DNA from: Engelhardtia mirabilis
Lineage (GTDB): Bacteria > Planctomycetota > UBA1135 > GCA-002686595
Assembly (NCBI GenBank): GCA_007751255.1
Contig: CP036296.1
Span: forward strand, 4,402,001-4,466,000
Reading direction: 5' to 3'
Length of the DNA stretch: 64,000 nucleotides
The notes under the pieces were generated by a model that worked only from the letters and a program-made list of their open reading frames with translations, did not search any database and had not been told where the DNA came from. The position numbers were made by a program, and so were the translations under genes. Below, in pieces: positions 27,266 through 37,398 of the stretch (position 1 is its first letter; every line of letters starts with the position of its first letter).

Positions 27266-28210
27266 CTACCTGCCGCGCAGGACTTCGAGCGCGCCAAGCA
27301 GGTCCTCCGGCAGGGGCGCTCGGACTGACAACTCACGCCCACCGGCCGGGTGCCGCAGGGTCAGCGAGGCCGCGTGGAGCGCGTGGCGGCCGCGCGGCAG
27401 GCGCGGGACCGTCGGGCGCAGCTCGGCCGGGGCGCGGTAGAGAGGATCGTTCACCACGGGGAAGCCCGCCTCCTGCAGGTGCACGCGGATCTGGTGGCGG
27501 CGGCCGGTCTCGGGCTTGCACTCGACCAGGCTGGCGGCGCCCAGGCGCTCGAGCACCCACACCCGCGTGCGCGCCTCCTTGGCCTTCGCGTGACGCCCGG
27601 CGAGCTGGCGGTCCGCGCCGCTCGCGCCGCCGCGCAGGGGCAGGTCGACCTCGAACTCGTCGACGGCCGGCTCGCCGTGGACCAGGGCCGTGTAGCGCTT
27701 GTCGGTGCGCCGAGCGCGAAAGGCGTCGCGCAGGCGCTCGAGGGCCAGGGGCGTGCGCGCGAGCAGGATCACCCCGCTGGTGCCGCGGTCGAGGCGGTGC
27801 ACGACGCCCGGGCGATCGGGGTCCTCGGCGTCGGCCAGGGGCCCGAGCTTGGCGGCGAAGGAGACGATCGTGGGACCGGCGGCGCGGTCGGCGGCGTGGG
27901 TCAGCCAGCCCGGCGGCTTGTCGAGGGCCAGGACGTGCTCGTCCTCGAACAGCACTGTCGGATCGGGAAGGGGGGCCACCTGCCCGGCCTCCGCCACCGC
28001 GCCGCCGACACTCACCCGCTGACCCTTCTGGATCCGCAGGTTGGAGCGGTTCACGACCTTGCCATCCAAGCGCACCTCGCCGCGCCGCACGCGCTTCTGC
28101 CAGGCGGATCGCGTCTGGTCGGGCCACAGGCCGGCGAGCACGCGGTCGAGGCTCTGGCCTGCGAGCTCGCGCGGCACGGCGCGCTCATCGGGAGGTCCGG
28201 CGTCGGTCAC
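27266..28210 (-). CDS. RluD-type 23S rRNA pseudouridine synthase
   Basis: 314 residues from GTG 28210. S4 RNA-binding domain (~12-75: 'LDRVLAGLWPDQTRSAWQKRVRRGEVRLDGK'), then the RluA-family catalytic core: 'VHRLDRGTSGVILLART' with the catalytic Asp, 'KRYTALVHG', and 'ETGRRHQIRVHL'. RluD-type enzymes modify U1911/1915/1917 of 23S rRNA; RluC is an alternative. An ATG at 28273 is also in frame, but the TAACGT -10 lies between it and the GTG with a 7-nt spacer, so I prefer the GTG. Divergent from the lipoprotein gene at 28314. Confidence 0.87.
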   Translation of the reverse strand: MTDAGPPDERAVPRELAGQSLDRVLAGLWPDQTRSAWQKRVRRGEVRLDGKVVNRSNLRIQKGQRVSVGGAVAEAGQVAPLPDPTVLFEDEHVLALDKPPGWLTHAADRAAGPTIVSFAAKLGPLADAEDPDRPGVVHRLDRGTSGVILLARTPLALERLRDAFRARRTDKRYTALVHGEPAVDEFEVDLPLRGGASGADRQLAGRHAKAKEARTRVWVLERLGAASLVECKPETGRRHQIRVHLQEAGFPVVNDPLYRAPAELRPTVPRLPRGRHALHAASLTLRHPAGGRELSVRAPLPEDLLGALEVLRGR

Positions 28211-28217
28211 GCTGCGT

Positions 28218-28223
28218 ACGTTA
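28218..28223 (-). promoter_or_regulatory. -10 element TAACGT of the RluD-like gene (leaderless geometry)
   Basis: Minus strand TAACGT, 7 nt (ACGCAGC), GTG. Supports the GTG start. Confidence 0.45.
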
Positions 28224-28301
28224 CTCGCGCGGGTGGCTCGGTCGCGGGCTGGGCGGGGCGATTCGCCCGCCACCCGGTGTCGCCGCCGCGGGGCCGCCCG
28301 T

Positions 28302-28307
28302 TACCTT
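28302..28307 (+). promoter_or_regulatory. -10 element TACCTT of the lipoprotein gene (leaderless geometry)
   Basis: TACCTT-GCTCCG-ATG, 6-nt spacer to the start at 28314. Confidence 0.45.
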
Positions 28308-28313
28308 GCTCCG

Positions 28314-30044
28314 ATGGCAGCGCTCCGGCCCGTCGTCCGTGCTTCTCTCGTGGCCCTGGTCCTGGCGGCCTGCGGAGGCGAGCCTCCTGACCAGTCGACC
28401 CAGCCGGCGTCCGGGACAGGGGCGGCCCCGGGGTCAGCGGTCGAGTTCACGACCTCCACGGGACCCGGGGACTTCGCCCCGCAGATCGCCCCCGCGGTCG
28501 GCGTCGAGCGGCCGGCCGTCGACCAGGGCCCCTCCGCCTTTCCACGCGCCGCGATCGGGCGACTGCGGATCGACCTCGCGGGCGGAGCCTCGCGCGAGCT
28601 CGGCTACGGCTTCCTGACCCGCCGCCAGGGCCGCACCGTGATGGCCACCGCGCGCCACCTGGCGGGCCCCCCCGGCGGCCTGCCGATCGAGCTGGACCTG
28701 TCGCGCTACGAGTCCACCGTGGCGCGGGCGAGCCTGACCCTGCCCGGCGGTGCGGTGCAACTGGGCTCGCCGTCCTGCGCAGCCCTCGACCATTGGAGCA
28801 GCGACGTGCTGCTGCTCGACGCGCCCGGCGCCGCCGCCGACGCGAGCATCACGCCAGCGGCCGCCATGCCGCGCGCGGGGGATGCGGTGCTGATGCTCTT
28901 GGGCCCGACGCTGTCGCCGATCGGCGGCACCGTGGCGGAGGTCTACGACGACTCCTTCTTCGAGATCGAGTTCGCCAGCACCGCGCCCTCCCTGCCCCTG
29001 GGCAACGTGGCCGGTCTGCCGGTGCTCGACGCATCCGGCGCGGCCCTCGGGGTGATCTCGGAAGTTCGGCCCCTCGCGGGCGGACGTCCCGGTATTGCGG
29101 CCCAAGCCCTGGCCCCCTTCATGGCTGCCCCCGAACGCCTGGACGGTCGCGCCGAGCGAACCCTCGACGACTACGCCGAGCAGGCCTCGATCTCCGTGGA
29201 CGGCGAACTGTTGGCCGTGGCGTCGGTGACCTTCGGCCGGCTGCGCGTGGTCGAGCGCTCCACCGGCGAGTCCTTCGCGCCCCTGGCCTCCTTGGACACC
29301 GGTCGCCGCCTGTCGATCTCGAGCTTCACCGACGACGGCTACACCCTGCTCGCCGCCGGTCGCGACCGCGCGGAGCTGTACGAGATCCGCAGCGGCATTC
29401 CCCTGGCGGTCATCGAAGACCTGCGCGGATCGCCGCGCGACCTGTCGGTCGGCCCCCACCGCGCGGTGCTCGCCACCAACGACGAGACGGTGCTGATCGA
29501 CCTCGAGGCCTTCGTGGTCCTGGGCCGCGGCCCGGCCGCGACCGCAGTGGCCCTGGCCGAGACGGGCGTGGTGATCGTCGGCCGCGAGGACGGCGCGGTC
29601 CAAGCCCTCGCCGTCGCGCCCGCCGACTGGCTCGGCCCGACCCTGCTGGAGTCCAGCGGCCAACCCGTCGGTGACATCGCGTTGGACGGCGAGCTGGTGG
29701 CGATCGGCCGCGGGTCCGAGGTGATCGTCCTGCGTCGCAACACCGACGGCGTGACGCCCCTCCAGCGCATCCCCACCGGCGACGGCACCGTCAACGCCCT
29801 GCGCTTCACCCCCGGCGGCAAGCAACTACTCGTGGGCACCGGCCAACTGCTCGAGGACGACGCCGGCGACCTCGTCGCAGCGGACTGCTACGTGCGCGTA
29901 TTCGACACGGCGACCTGGCGCGAGCTCGCCCGCTCCCACGACCACTGGAGCCCCGTGATCGCCATCCTGCGCGTCGCCAGCGAACGCTGGCTGTCGGTGT
30001 GCACGGACGGCGAGTGCTTCGAGTGGAACGTTGCAGGCCTGTGA
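28314..30044 (+). CDS. Lipoprotein: serine-less trypsin-fold domain plus WD40-like propeller
   Basis: 576 residues. Lipobox 'LVALVLAACGG' (Cys20) predicts lipid attachment. Residues ~75-270 look like a trypsin double barrel: 'MATARHLAG' at the His position, 'DVLLLDAPG' at the Asp position, but 'LGNVAGLPVLDASGAALGVIS' where the serine of G-x-S-G-x-P should be, giving Ala. Residues ~290-576 form a beta-propeller of degenerate WD40-like blades ('QASISVDGELLAVASVTFGRLRVVE', 'NALRFTPGGKQLLVG'). Likely a surface sensor or binding protein. The second serine-less trypsin-fold protein within 5 kb. Confidence 0.7.
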   Translation: MAALRPVVRASLVALVLAACGGEPPDQSTQPASGTGAAPGSAVEFTTSTGPGDFAPQIAPAVGVERPAVDQGPSAFPRAAIGRLRIDLAGGASRELGYGFLTRRQGRTVMATARHLAGPPGGLPIELDLSRYESTVARASLTLPGGAVQLGSPSCAALDHWSSDVLLLDAPGAAADASITPAAAMPRAGDAVLMLLGPTLSPIGGTVAEVYDDSFFEIEFASTAPSLPLGNVAGLPVLDASGAALGVISEVRPLAGGRPGIAAQALAPFMAAPERLDGRAERTLDDYAEQASISVDGELLAVASVTFGRLRVVERSTGESFAPLASLDTGRRLSISSFTDDGYTLLAAGRDRAELYEIRSGIPLAVIEDLRGSPRDLSVGPHRAVLATNDETVLIDLEAFVVLGRGPAATAVALAETGVVIVGREDGAVQALAVAPADWLGPTLLESSGQPVGDIALDGELVAIGRGSEVIVLRRNTDGVTPLQRIPTGDGTVNALRFTPGGKQLLVGTGQLLEDDAGDLVAADCYVRVFDTATWRELARSHDHWSPVIAILRVASERWLSVCTDGECFEWNVAGL

Positions 30045-30653
30045 CGGGGGCTGCTTGACGATCTGGCCGGATCGCCACCGCCGAGCTGGACTGGTCTCGC
30101 CTCGTGGTCACCTCTGCGCTCGAACACGTAGTCCAGGCTCGGACACTCGCCGACTCTGACCTCTCGACTCAGCTTCTCCAGGCGCCATAGGGTTTGGCGA
30201 GTGGGCAGGCCATGGCGAGGCTGGCGGGTCGGGATCCGGCGCCCTCGGGCCCAGGTTGTTCGCAGCCGGAGGGTCGGGCACGCCGACCCGCTGAGCCCCC
30301 AGCGGACGCGACCCGCTCGCCGAAGTGCCTCGCCGCCTGCCCGTGGGCGCAGGCCGCTCGCTGGTTGGGCCATCCAGGTCCGCGCTCCCACGGCGCGATT
30401 GTCGCGCGCCGAGGACAGGACGACGGGCACCTCGCCCGCGGCGCGGTCCCAGGGGAACGGGGTCGGCGAGTTTCCGGCGGTTCGCGCGGCGAATCAGGGC
30501 CGATGCGCCGCCAGAAAAAGTCACCGAGGCGGCCGAAGGTCTAGAGCGCCTCCCGTAGGTCGCAGGCCCTCTCCCCGCCGTCCCCTGGAGCGACGCCCCT
30601 CCCGTCGACTCGGTCCGGCACAGGCCCGTCCCTATCCGTCGCCACATCCACCC
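30045..30653. other. Intergenic region, no supported gene
   Basis: 609 bp. A minus-strand stretch around 30050-30200 translates to a protein-like fragment ('LPTRQTLWRLEKLSREVRVG...'), but it has no start, no family I recognise and a filler-like upstream part. The region could be a decayed gene. The promoter of the FG-GAP gene should lie near its right end; no clear -10. Confidence 0.4.
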
Positions 30654-32303
30654 ATGATCCGCCACCGAATCCTGCTCGCCGTCGCGGCCCTCGGCTGTAC
30701 CTCCCTCGCCCGTGCACAGGGCGGACTCGACTGGAACTTGCAGGCCGGGCTGGCACCGCCCGGGCTCAACCTGAACGCCTTGTTCGGAACCGCCTTGGAG
30801 CTCGACGATGGGCTGCTCGTCGTGGGATCGAACGGCAAGCAGAACGTCGGGTCGTCGCCGGACGGCGCCGTCTTCACCTGGCGCCGGACCGCCGGCGGGT
30901 GGTGGGAACCCCTGCCGCTCCTCACACCGCCGATCGCGGGCCTCGGTGGCAACTTCGGTCGCGGGTTGAGCCTCTCGGGAGAGCGGCTGCTGGTCGGCGC
31001 ACCACTCGAGGACGCGGGAGGAGTCAATGCATCGGGCGCAGCCCACCTCTACGACCTCGACCCCGGCGGCGGCGGGTGGCAGCTCGCCGCGTCGTTCGCA
31101 CCGGCCGCGGCTGCGCCGGCGGACAACTACGGCTTCACCGTGACCCTCGACGGGGACCGCTGTGCCGTCATGCCCAAGTCGAACGGGTTCCCGGCTTCCG
31201 CGCCCATGTTGCTGTTCAGGCGATCGAGCACGGGCGAATGGGTTTCCGACGGCCAGATCCCGAAGCCGCCCACGGTCGGAGCCTCCGGCTGGTCCGCCTC
31301 CTTGAGTGGTGACCTGATCGCGGTTCCCTACGAGTCGGCCGACGGTGTGACCCCCGACAGCGGCGTCGTCGAGATCCACCGGCGAGGGTCGTCCGGATGG
31401 ACTTTGGAGGCCACGCTGGCTCCGTCGGACGGGCCGGCTTTCGGCACCTTCGGTCGCTCGGTGTCCCTCGATGGGACCCGGGTAGCTATCGGCCGGGGCT
31501 CACACGGCGTCCTGGGCCCGGCCTACATCTACGTCCGCGACGGCGCCGGCAACTGGACCCTCGAACAGCAGTTGGTTCCGACCGATCCAGTCCTCGGCCT
31601 GGGGTTCGGCTTCTCGATCGACCTGAAGGGCGACCGGCTCGCGGTCGGCTCCCACATGATCGGAATCGCGCCCCACCCCGGCTCGGCACACGTCTACCGA
31701 CTCCAGGCAGGCTCGTGGCAGTTGGAGTCGATCGTGGAGGGCGAAACGGTGCCGCCGGTGGTCACGCTCGAAGGCGTTGCGCGTGACGTCGCCATCGATG
31801 CGACGTCCGTCGCGCTTGGCGCAGGGCAGTCCGACATTCAGATCAATCCGTTCTCCGTCCAGAGCCGCGGCGCAGCTTTCGTGTACGAGCCCTCCGGCAG
31901 CCAGTCACTCGAAGCCCACCCAGTGCTCTTGCACCTGTGGGCCGGCGGAACCCAACAGCTCGCCCTCGACTTCGGCTCGTCCGCTGCCGGCCAGCTCTAC
32001 ATCGTCCTCGGCTCGATCTCTGGCACGACCCCCGGGCTCTCCGTCGACGGGCTGCTGCTCGAGTTGGTGCCCGACGGCTACACGAACACGACACTCGTAG
32101 CGCCGAACACGGCCCCGCTGGGCGCGACGTTCGGAGCGCTCGACGGTTCGGGCCGAGGCCTGGCGACCTTCTCGATCCCGCCCAACGCGCCACCCAGCCT
32201 GGCCGGACTGGTGTTGCACCACGCCGCGGTCGTGCTCGACACCTCGGGCCCGGTGAGCGTCTCCGCCGTGTCGCCGCCGTCGCCCCTGCAACTCGTACCG
32301 TAG
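30654..32303 (+). CDS. Secreted FG-GAP beta-propeller protein with C-terminal sandwich domain
   Basis: 549 residues. Signal peptide 'MIRHRILLAVAALGCTSLARAQ'-type (first ~22 residues). Then about seven FG-GAP-like blades, each with '[FG]G...V.L.GDRL.VG' patterns ('GNFGRGLSLSGERLLVGAP', 'YGFTVTLDGDRCAVM', 'FGRSVSLDGTRVAIG', 'FGFSIDLKGDRLAVGS'), the type seen in integrin-like surface proteins. The last ~130 residues ('LWAGGTQQLALDFG...LYIVLGSISGTTPGLSVDGLLL...ALDGSGRGLATFSIP') end in 'PSPLQLVP'; this sandwich domain is, to my knowledge, common in secreted proteins of Pla163/Saltatorellus-type planctomycetes and may be a sorting or surface domain. Confidence 0.8.
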   Translation: MIRHRILLAVAALGCTSLARAQGGLDWNLQAGLAPPGLNLNALFGTALELDDGLLVVGSNGKQNVGSSPDGAVFTWRRTAGGWWEPLPLLTPPIAGLGGNFGRGLSLSGERLLVGAPLEDAGGVNASGAAHLYDLDPGGGGWQLAASFAPAAAAPADNYGFTVTLDGDRCAVMPKSNGFPASAPMLLFRRSSTGEWVSDGQIPKPPTVGASGWSASLSGDLIAVPYESADGVTPDSGVVEIHRRGSSGWTLEATLAPSDGPAFGTFGRSVSLDGTRVAIGRGSHGVLGPAYIYVRDGAGNWTLEQQLVPTDPVLGLGFGFSIDLKGDRLAVGSHMIGIAPHPGSAHVYRLQAGSWQLESIVEGETVPPVVTLEGVARDVAIDATSVALGAGQSDIQINPFSVQSRGAAFVYEPSGSQSLEAHPVLLHLWAGGTQQLALDFGSSAAGQLYIVLGSISGTTPGLSVDGLLLELVPDGYTNTTLVAPNTAPLGATFGALDGSGRGLATFSIPPNAPPSLAGLVLHHAAVVLDTSGPVSVSAVSPPSPLQLVP

Positions 32304-32318
32304 CGGCCCGCATCGCGA

Positions 32319-32352
32319 GGGGGCGCCAGCAACGCGCGCGCTGGCGCACCCC
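32319..32352 (+). terminator. Hairpin terminator after the FG-GAP gene
   Basis: GGGGGCGCCAGC pairs with GCTGGCGCACCCC over 12 bp with one bulge and a 9-nt loop, 15 bp after the stop codon. Only a weak T run follows. Confidence 0.55.
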
Positions 32353-32736
32353 TTCGCCCCCTCCAGCCGGATTCGCGTGACTTGGCGGTGTCGTCGCCCC
32401 TCGTCCTCGGTCACGGTCCGGGACTGGATGGAGCTCTACCTGTCCCTCGAGTCCAGTCGCTGAACGCGACAATCGCGACCGGCTGGCGCTACGACGCAGT
32501 AGCGTCGCAGGTTCAACCGGCAGCACCTGCGCTGTTGGCGAGCCGAGGAGTGCCAGCTCGAGGTGCCGCAGACTCTCCGTCGCTCGAGGGACCGCGCTCT
32601 CGGCGCACAGTGCGACGTGATCCGAAGGCTCCTCGCCCGCCTCTCGCGATGCGACAGGCCGGGGCCCCGCCGGCTGCGACCGAGGGAAGCGGTACGCGCC
32701 GGCAGGGGCGGCCGGAAAGGACCGATCCGCGGCGGA
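32353..32736. other. Intergenic region between convergent genes, no gene seen
   Basis: 384 bp between the FG-GAP terminator and the htpG stop codon. Frames are G+C artefacts. No second terminator with a U-tract is visible for htpG. Confidence 0.4.
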
Positions 32737-34692
32737 TCAGCCCGCCGCGTCGCCGACCATCAGGTCGGTCATCAGCTTGGCCAGGTGGCCGGGGTCGGGC
32801 ACCGGGGAGCCCTCGGCCAAGAGGGCCTGGCCCAGCAGCAGCTCGCAGTAGTCGCCGAAGCGCCCGCCGTCCGACTCGCGCAGGCCCTCGAGGCGCTTGA
32901 CGATCGGGTGGGTCGGGTTCAGCTCGAGGGTGCGCTTGGCCATGGCGGGGCCGAAGGACTGGCCGGACTCGCGCATCATGCGTTCGACGTGGGGCGCCAT
33001 GGAGTGCTCGGCGGAGACGAGCACCGCGGCGGAGTCGGTCAGGCGGGTGGAGAGGCGCACCTCGGAGACGTGCTCTGCGAGCTTCTCCTTGACGCCCTCG
33101 AGCAGGCCCTCGAGCTCCTTGGATTGCTCTTCGAGCTTCGCCTTGGAGTCCTCGTCGCCGAGGTCGACCTGGCCCTTGGCGATCGAGCGCAGGGGCTTGC
33201 CGTCGAACTCGTCCAGGCGCTGCAGGGCGAACTCGTCGACCTGGTCGACCATCAGCAGCACCTCGTAGCCCTTGGCCTTGAAGGCCTCCAGGTGCGGCGA
33301 GCGGCGGGCGGCGGTCAAGTCGGGGGCCGACAGCACGTAGATCGCCTCCTGGCCCTCGGGCATGCGACCGACGTACTCATCGAGGCTGGTCAGCTCGTCG
33401 CCGGCGGTGGTGTGGAACAGGCAGACCTTGGCCAGGTCCTCGCGCACGTCGTCGTCGTAGTACAGGCCCTCCTTGATCACCGCGCCGAACTGGCCCCAGA
33501 ACTTGACGTAGTCCTCGCGGCGATCGGCCAAGAGCGTCCCGAAGGCGTCGAGCACCTTGCGGGTCAGGCGCTTCTTGATCTGACCGAGCTGCCGCGCGTG
33601 CTGCAGGGTCTCGCGGCTGACGTTGAGGGGCAGGTCGGAGGAGTCCACCAGGCCGCGCACGAAGCGCAGCCAGACCGGCGCCAGCTCCTCGCAGTCGTCG
33701 GTGATGAAGACCTTGCGGACGTAGAGCGAGATGCGCGACTTGGCCTCGGTCGGGTCGAACAGCCCCATCGGCTTGCGACTCGGCAGGAACAGCAGGGCTG
33801 TGTACTCGGTCGTGCCCTCGGCCTTGAAGTGGATCGTGTCGAGGGGCGGCTCCCACTCGCGGGTGAGGTGCTTGTAGAACTCGGTGTACTCGTCCTCGGT
33901 GATGTCCGCCTTGGAGCGCGTCCACAGGGGCCGCATGGAGTTGAGCGTGACGGTCTCGCGCACGGTCTCCATCTCCGGCTCGGCGTCGTCGTCCTCCTCG
34001 GCGTCCTCCGCCTTGGCCACCGGCTGCTGGCGCTCGATCTCCATCTCGATCGGGTACTCGACGAAGTCCGAGTAGCGCCGGATCACGTCGCGCAGGACCC
34101 ACTCCTGGGTGTAGTCCGCCGCGCCGGCCTCCTCGGCGTCGATCTCGCGCAGCTTCAAGGTGATGCGCGTGCCACGCGCGAGGCCGTCGGCCTCCTCGAG
34201 GGTGTAACTGCCCTCCCCCGCCGACTGCCAGCGCACGCCCTTGTCGGAACCGGCGCGGCGCGTCTCGACGGTGACGTCGTCGGCCACCATGAAGGCGGCG
34301 TAGAAGCCCACGCCGAACTGACCGATCAGCTCGGGCACGTCGGCCCGCTCACCCTTGTGCTTCAGCTCCTCCAGGAAGCGCCGCGTGCCGGAGGAGGCGA
34401 TCGTGCCGATGTTGGCGATCACCTCGTCGCGATCCATGCCCACGCCGTTGTCGACGATCGTGAGCGTGCGGGCGTCGCTGTCGGGCACCAACTCGATCCG
34501 CAGGCGGGCGTCGCCCTCGAGCAGGGCGGGGTCCTTCAGCGCCTCGAAACGCAGCTTGTCGAGGGCGTCGGAGGCGTTGGAGACGAGCTCCCGCAGGAAG
34601 ATCTCCTTGTGGGAGTAGAGCGAGTGGATGACGAGGTCGAGGAGCTGGCGCGCCTCGGCCTGGAACTCCATCGTGGCTGCTTGGGCGGTCAT
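32737..34692 (-). CDS. htpG: Molecular chaperone HtpG (bacterial Hsp90)
   Basis: 651 residues from ATG 34692. N-terminal GHKL ATPase: '[23 protein letters not shown]', '[32 protein letters not shown]', '[17 protein letters not shown]'. Middle domain with 'NSMRPLWTR', '[10 protein letters not shown]' and the catalytic-Arg region; C-terminal dimerisation domain to the end. Between N and middle domains (~215-240) there is an acidic linker ('[14 protein letters not shown]'), longer than in E. coli HtpG and reminiscent of the eukaryotic charged linker. It folds client proteins in an ATP-dependent cycle in the cytosol. The frame upstream of this ATG is Pro/Arg filler. Confidence 0.95.
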
Positions 34693-34928
34693 CGTTCGTC
34701 GGTTCAGGAAGGCCGTATCGGGGTGATCTGGGTTCGCCGGGCCCCCTCCGGGGGCCGCCCGCGCGGACTTCGGCGCGCGGGGGCGAACCGCACACGATAG
34801 CGGGCGCCGAGCTGAAGGCAAAATCGCCCCATTCCACCGCCCCCCGCCCAGCGGGGTAGCTTTGAGGGTCGGCGGCCCCCGGGGGGACCAGGGGCGCCTG
34901 ACGTGCGGGGACCGGGGATCCCCTAGCC

Positions 34929-37283
34929 ATGACCAACCGATCGACTGGTACCGGAAACTTCTTCCTGCTGGCCCTGGGCGCCACCGCAGGCTCGCTCGCG
35001 GGATGCGGCGGCAGCGCGGGTGTGCCCGCCGGACCGCCCGCCCAGGTGCCGACGCTGACCTACAGCGACGGCAGCTTCGTCTACCTGGCCGACGTGATCG
35101 GCCCGGCGATCACGCCCGTCTCGCAGCCCAGCGGCACCACCGGCTTCAGCATCAGCCCCCCCCTGCCGGCCGGCCTGCTGCTGGATCCGCTCACGGGAGC
35201 GATCACCGGCATCCCCACGGATCCGGCCGCGCCGACCGTCTACACGATCACGGCCCTGGGCGCCGACCTCACGGCCGACGTCGAGCTGGAGGTGCGCGAC
35301 TCGTTCGGCGCGCCGCGCTTCGCCTTTGGCCTCGACTGGGGCCAGGGACGCATCCAGACCTGGCGCGTGGACGGCGAGAGCGGTGAGCTCGTTGCCGGCG
35401 CGACGTCCCCGGCCGACCAGTTCCCCTTCCGCGGCGCGGCCGACCCCCTGGGCCGCTTCCTGTACGTGGCCCACTTCGGCACCGGCAGCATCGGCGTCTA
35501 CGAGATCGACCAGGAGACCGGGGCCGCGACGATCGTCCAGCTCCTGCAGCTCGGCTCGGCCACAGTTGACCTGACGATCAGCCCCGACGGGCGCTTCCTC
35601 TATGCCGCCGACTTCGGTCTCGACGTTGTCGCCCTGTTCGAGATCGACGCGACCACTGGCCTGCTGGCGCCCACCGCGCAACTGCTGCCGATCAGCGACC
35701 CCAGCGGCCTGGCCCTGAGTAGCGACGGACAGAGCCTGTACGTGGCCAGCCTGACCGGCAACCTGATCGCGGCCTTCGACCTGGATCCCGTCAGCGGCGG
35801 CTTCGTGTCGGCGCGCGGCACGGTGATGACCCCCGGGCCCTTCGACCTGGCCCTGACGCCTGACGGCAGCGGGCTCTACACCTGCAACTTCGGCGTCAAC
35901 GCGATCACGGCCATCGGTATCGACGGCGCCGGCGTGATGACGCGCCTGGACAGCTACCTGACTGCGGCCCAACCGGTGAGCCTCAGCGCCAGCATGGGCG
36001 GCGAGCGCCTGACCGTGTCGACCTTCGCAGGGGGCACCCTCGAGAGCTTCAAGATCCTGGCGGACAAGCGCCTGACCGCGACCTCGGTGCTATCCACCGG
36101 CGGCAACATGGCCTCGGTGGCCGAGCTGGGCGTGGCCGACCGCGTGCTCGCGCCGCTCTTCGACCGGTCCCTCGCAGCCACAGCCCTGCCCGCGACCGCC
36201 CTCGCGGCACTGGTCGACGGCACGCGCGAGATGGCCGCCGGCAACCCCGTGGACCTGATCCCGGTCAGCACCTCGCGCCCCGCGACCCTGGCGCCCGATC
36301 GCGTCTACTCGGCCAACATCAGCGCCGGGGACGTCAGTGCCCTGGCCTTCGACGAGGTCCTGGCCCAACTCGACTCGATCGCCGCGCCCAAGGCTGCCGG
36401 CGCCAAGCCGAGCGACCTGGCCATCTCGCCCGACGGACGCTTCCTCTACGTGGCCGAGGAGCTGGCCGGTCAGGTGCTGGGCTTCCGCCTCGATTCGACC
36501 AGCGGCGCCCTGTCGCAGCCGATCGCCACGGCCAACGCGGGCTTCCTGGTCCGCGCCCTGGCCATCTCCGGCAATGGCAAGCGCCTGATCGCCGCAGGCA
36601 ACAGCGGCGTGACCCTGTTCGACGTCGACGTCACGACCGGACAAGTCGTGGAGCTCGACACGACGCCCGCGGGCCTCGCCCCCGACGACGTGGACCTCGA
36701 CGCCAGCGGTCGCTTCGTCTACGTCGCCAACCGCAACTCCGGCGACATCTCCGTCTTCGACACCTCCAGCGGCAGCCTGATCGAGATCGCAGGCTCGCCC
36801 TTCGACAACGGCTTGACCTCCGGACCGCGCTCGTTGTCGCTGTCGCCGGACGGTGGGCTGCTCGCCGTCTCGAGCTCCAACCTCAACCGCATCCGCGTGC
36901 AGCGCGTCGATCGCAACACGGGGGCGCTCAGCTTCGCGCAGGACCTGATCATCGGCCTCGATCCGCGCGGCCTCGACTGGTCCCTGGACGGGCGCAACCT
37001 GTACGTGGCCCTGGCCGACGCCAACGCCGTGGCCGTGGTCGCCCGCGCCGACAACGATGCCCTGAGCCTCGTCACCACCCACTCCGCCGGACTCGACACC
37101 AAGTCGATCGACGTCGACCCCTCGGGTGAGCTGCTGTACGCCGCAGCCTTCAACTCGAACACGATCGAAGTCTTCGCCATCGGTGCGGCCGGCAGCCTGA
37201 CCCACGTCGACTCCGCGCCCTTGGGTGCCGGGGCCGGCCCCGACGCCGTCCTCAGTCGCGCAAGGTGGCGCGACCTGGAATGA
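34929..37283 (+). CDS. Lipoprotein with putative Ig domain and lactonase-type beta-propellers
   Basis: 784 residues. Lipobox 'TAGSLAGCGG' (Cys ~26). Residues ~40-115 form a He_PIG/cadherin-like module ('SISPPLPAGLLLDPLTGAITGIPTDPAAPTVYTITA' region). The remainder is two consecutive propellers of YncE/6-phosphogluconolactonase-like blades: 'ADPLGRFLYVAHFGTGSIGVYEID', 'LTISPDGRFLYAADFGLDVVALFEID', 'LALSSDGQSLYVAS', and again from ~480 ('LAISPDGRFLYVAEELAGQVLGF', 'DASGRFVYVANRNSGDISVFD'). Enzymatic lactonase residues are not conserved as a set, so binding or scaffolding is more likely. Outer-membrane or surface lipoprotein. Confidence 0.82.
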   Translation: MTNRSTGTGNFFLLALGATAGSLAGCGGSAGVPAGPPAQVPTLTYSDGSFVYLADVIGPAITPVSQPSGTTGFSISPPLPAGLLLDPLTGAITGIPTDPAAPTVYTITALGADLTADVELEVRDSFGAPRFAFGLDWGQGRIQTWRVDGESGELVAGATSPADQFPFRGAADPLGRFLYVAHFGTGSIGVYEIDQETGAATIVQLLQLGSATVDLTISPDGRFLYAADFGLDVVALFEIDATTGLLAPTAQLLPISDPSGLALSSDGQSLYVASLTGNLIAAFDLDPVSGGFVSARGTVMTPGPFDLALTPDGSGLYTCNFGVNAITAIGIDGAGVMTRLDSYLTAAQPVSLSASMGGERLTVSTFAGGTLESFKILADKRLTATSVLSTGGNMASVAELGVADRVLAPLFDRSLAATALPATALAALVDGTREMAAGNPVDLIPVSTSRPATLAPDRVYSANISAGDVSALAFDEVLAQLDSIAAPKAAGAKPSDLAISPDGRFLYVAEELAGQVLGFRLDSTSGALSQPIATANAGFLVRALAISGNGKRLIAAGNSGVTLFDVDVTTGQVVELDTTPAGLAPDDVDLDASGRFVYVANRNSGDISVFDTSSGSLIEIAGSPFDNGLTSGPRSLSLSPDGGLLAVSSSNLNRIRVQRVDRNTGALSFAQDLIIGLDPRGLDWSLDGRNLYVALADANAVAVVARADNDALSLVTTHSAGLDTKSIDVDPSGELLYAAAFNSNTIEVFAIGAAGSLTHVDSAPLGAGAGPDAVLSRARWRDLE

Positions 37284-37319
37284 CCTCCTGACCCCCCCCT
37301 CCACCGCGGCCCCGAACCG

Positions 37320-37364
37320 CGGTCGCCGAACGCACCCCCCTCCCCCCGACGGCGTTCGGCACCG
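37320..37364. terminator. First hairpin downstream of the propeller lipoprotein
   Basis: CGGTCGCCGAACGC (37320-37333) pairs with GCGTTCGGCACCG (37352-37364), 13 bp with one bulge and an 18-nt pyrimidine loop, 37 bp after the stop codon. Confidence 0.45.
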
Positions 37365-37398
37365 CAGCGCGAACCCCCTCTAGCGCTGCGACGACGAA

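Noticed and set aside
30050..30430. Minus-strand protein-like fragment between the WD40 lipoprotein and the FG-GAP gene
   Set aside because: A ~50-residue stretch looks protein-like, but there is no start signal, no known family, and the rest of the frame is filler. It may be a gene remnant; not enough to call.
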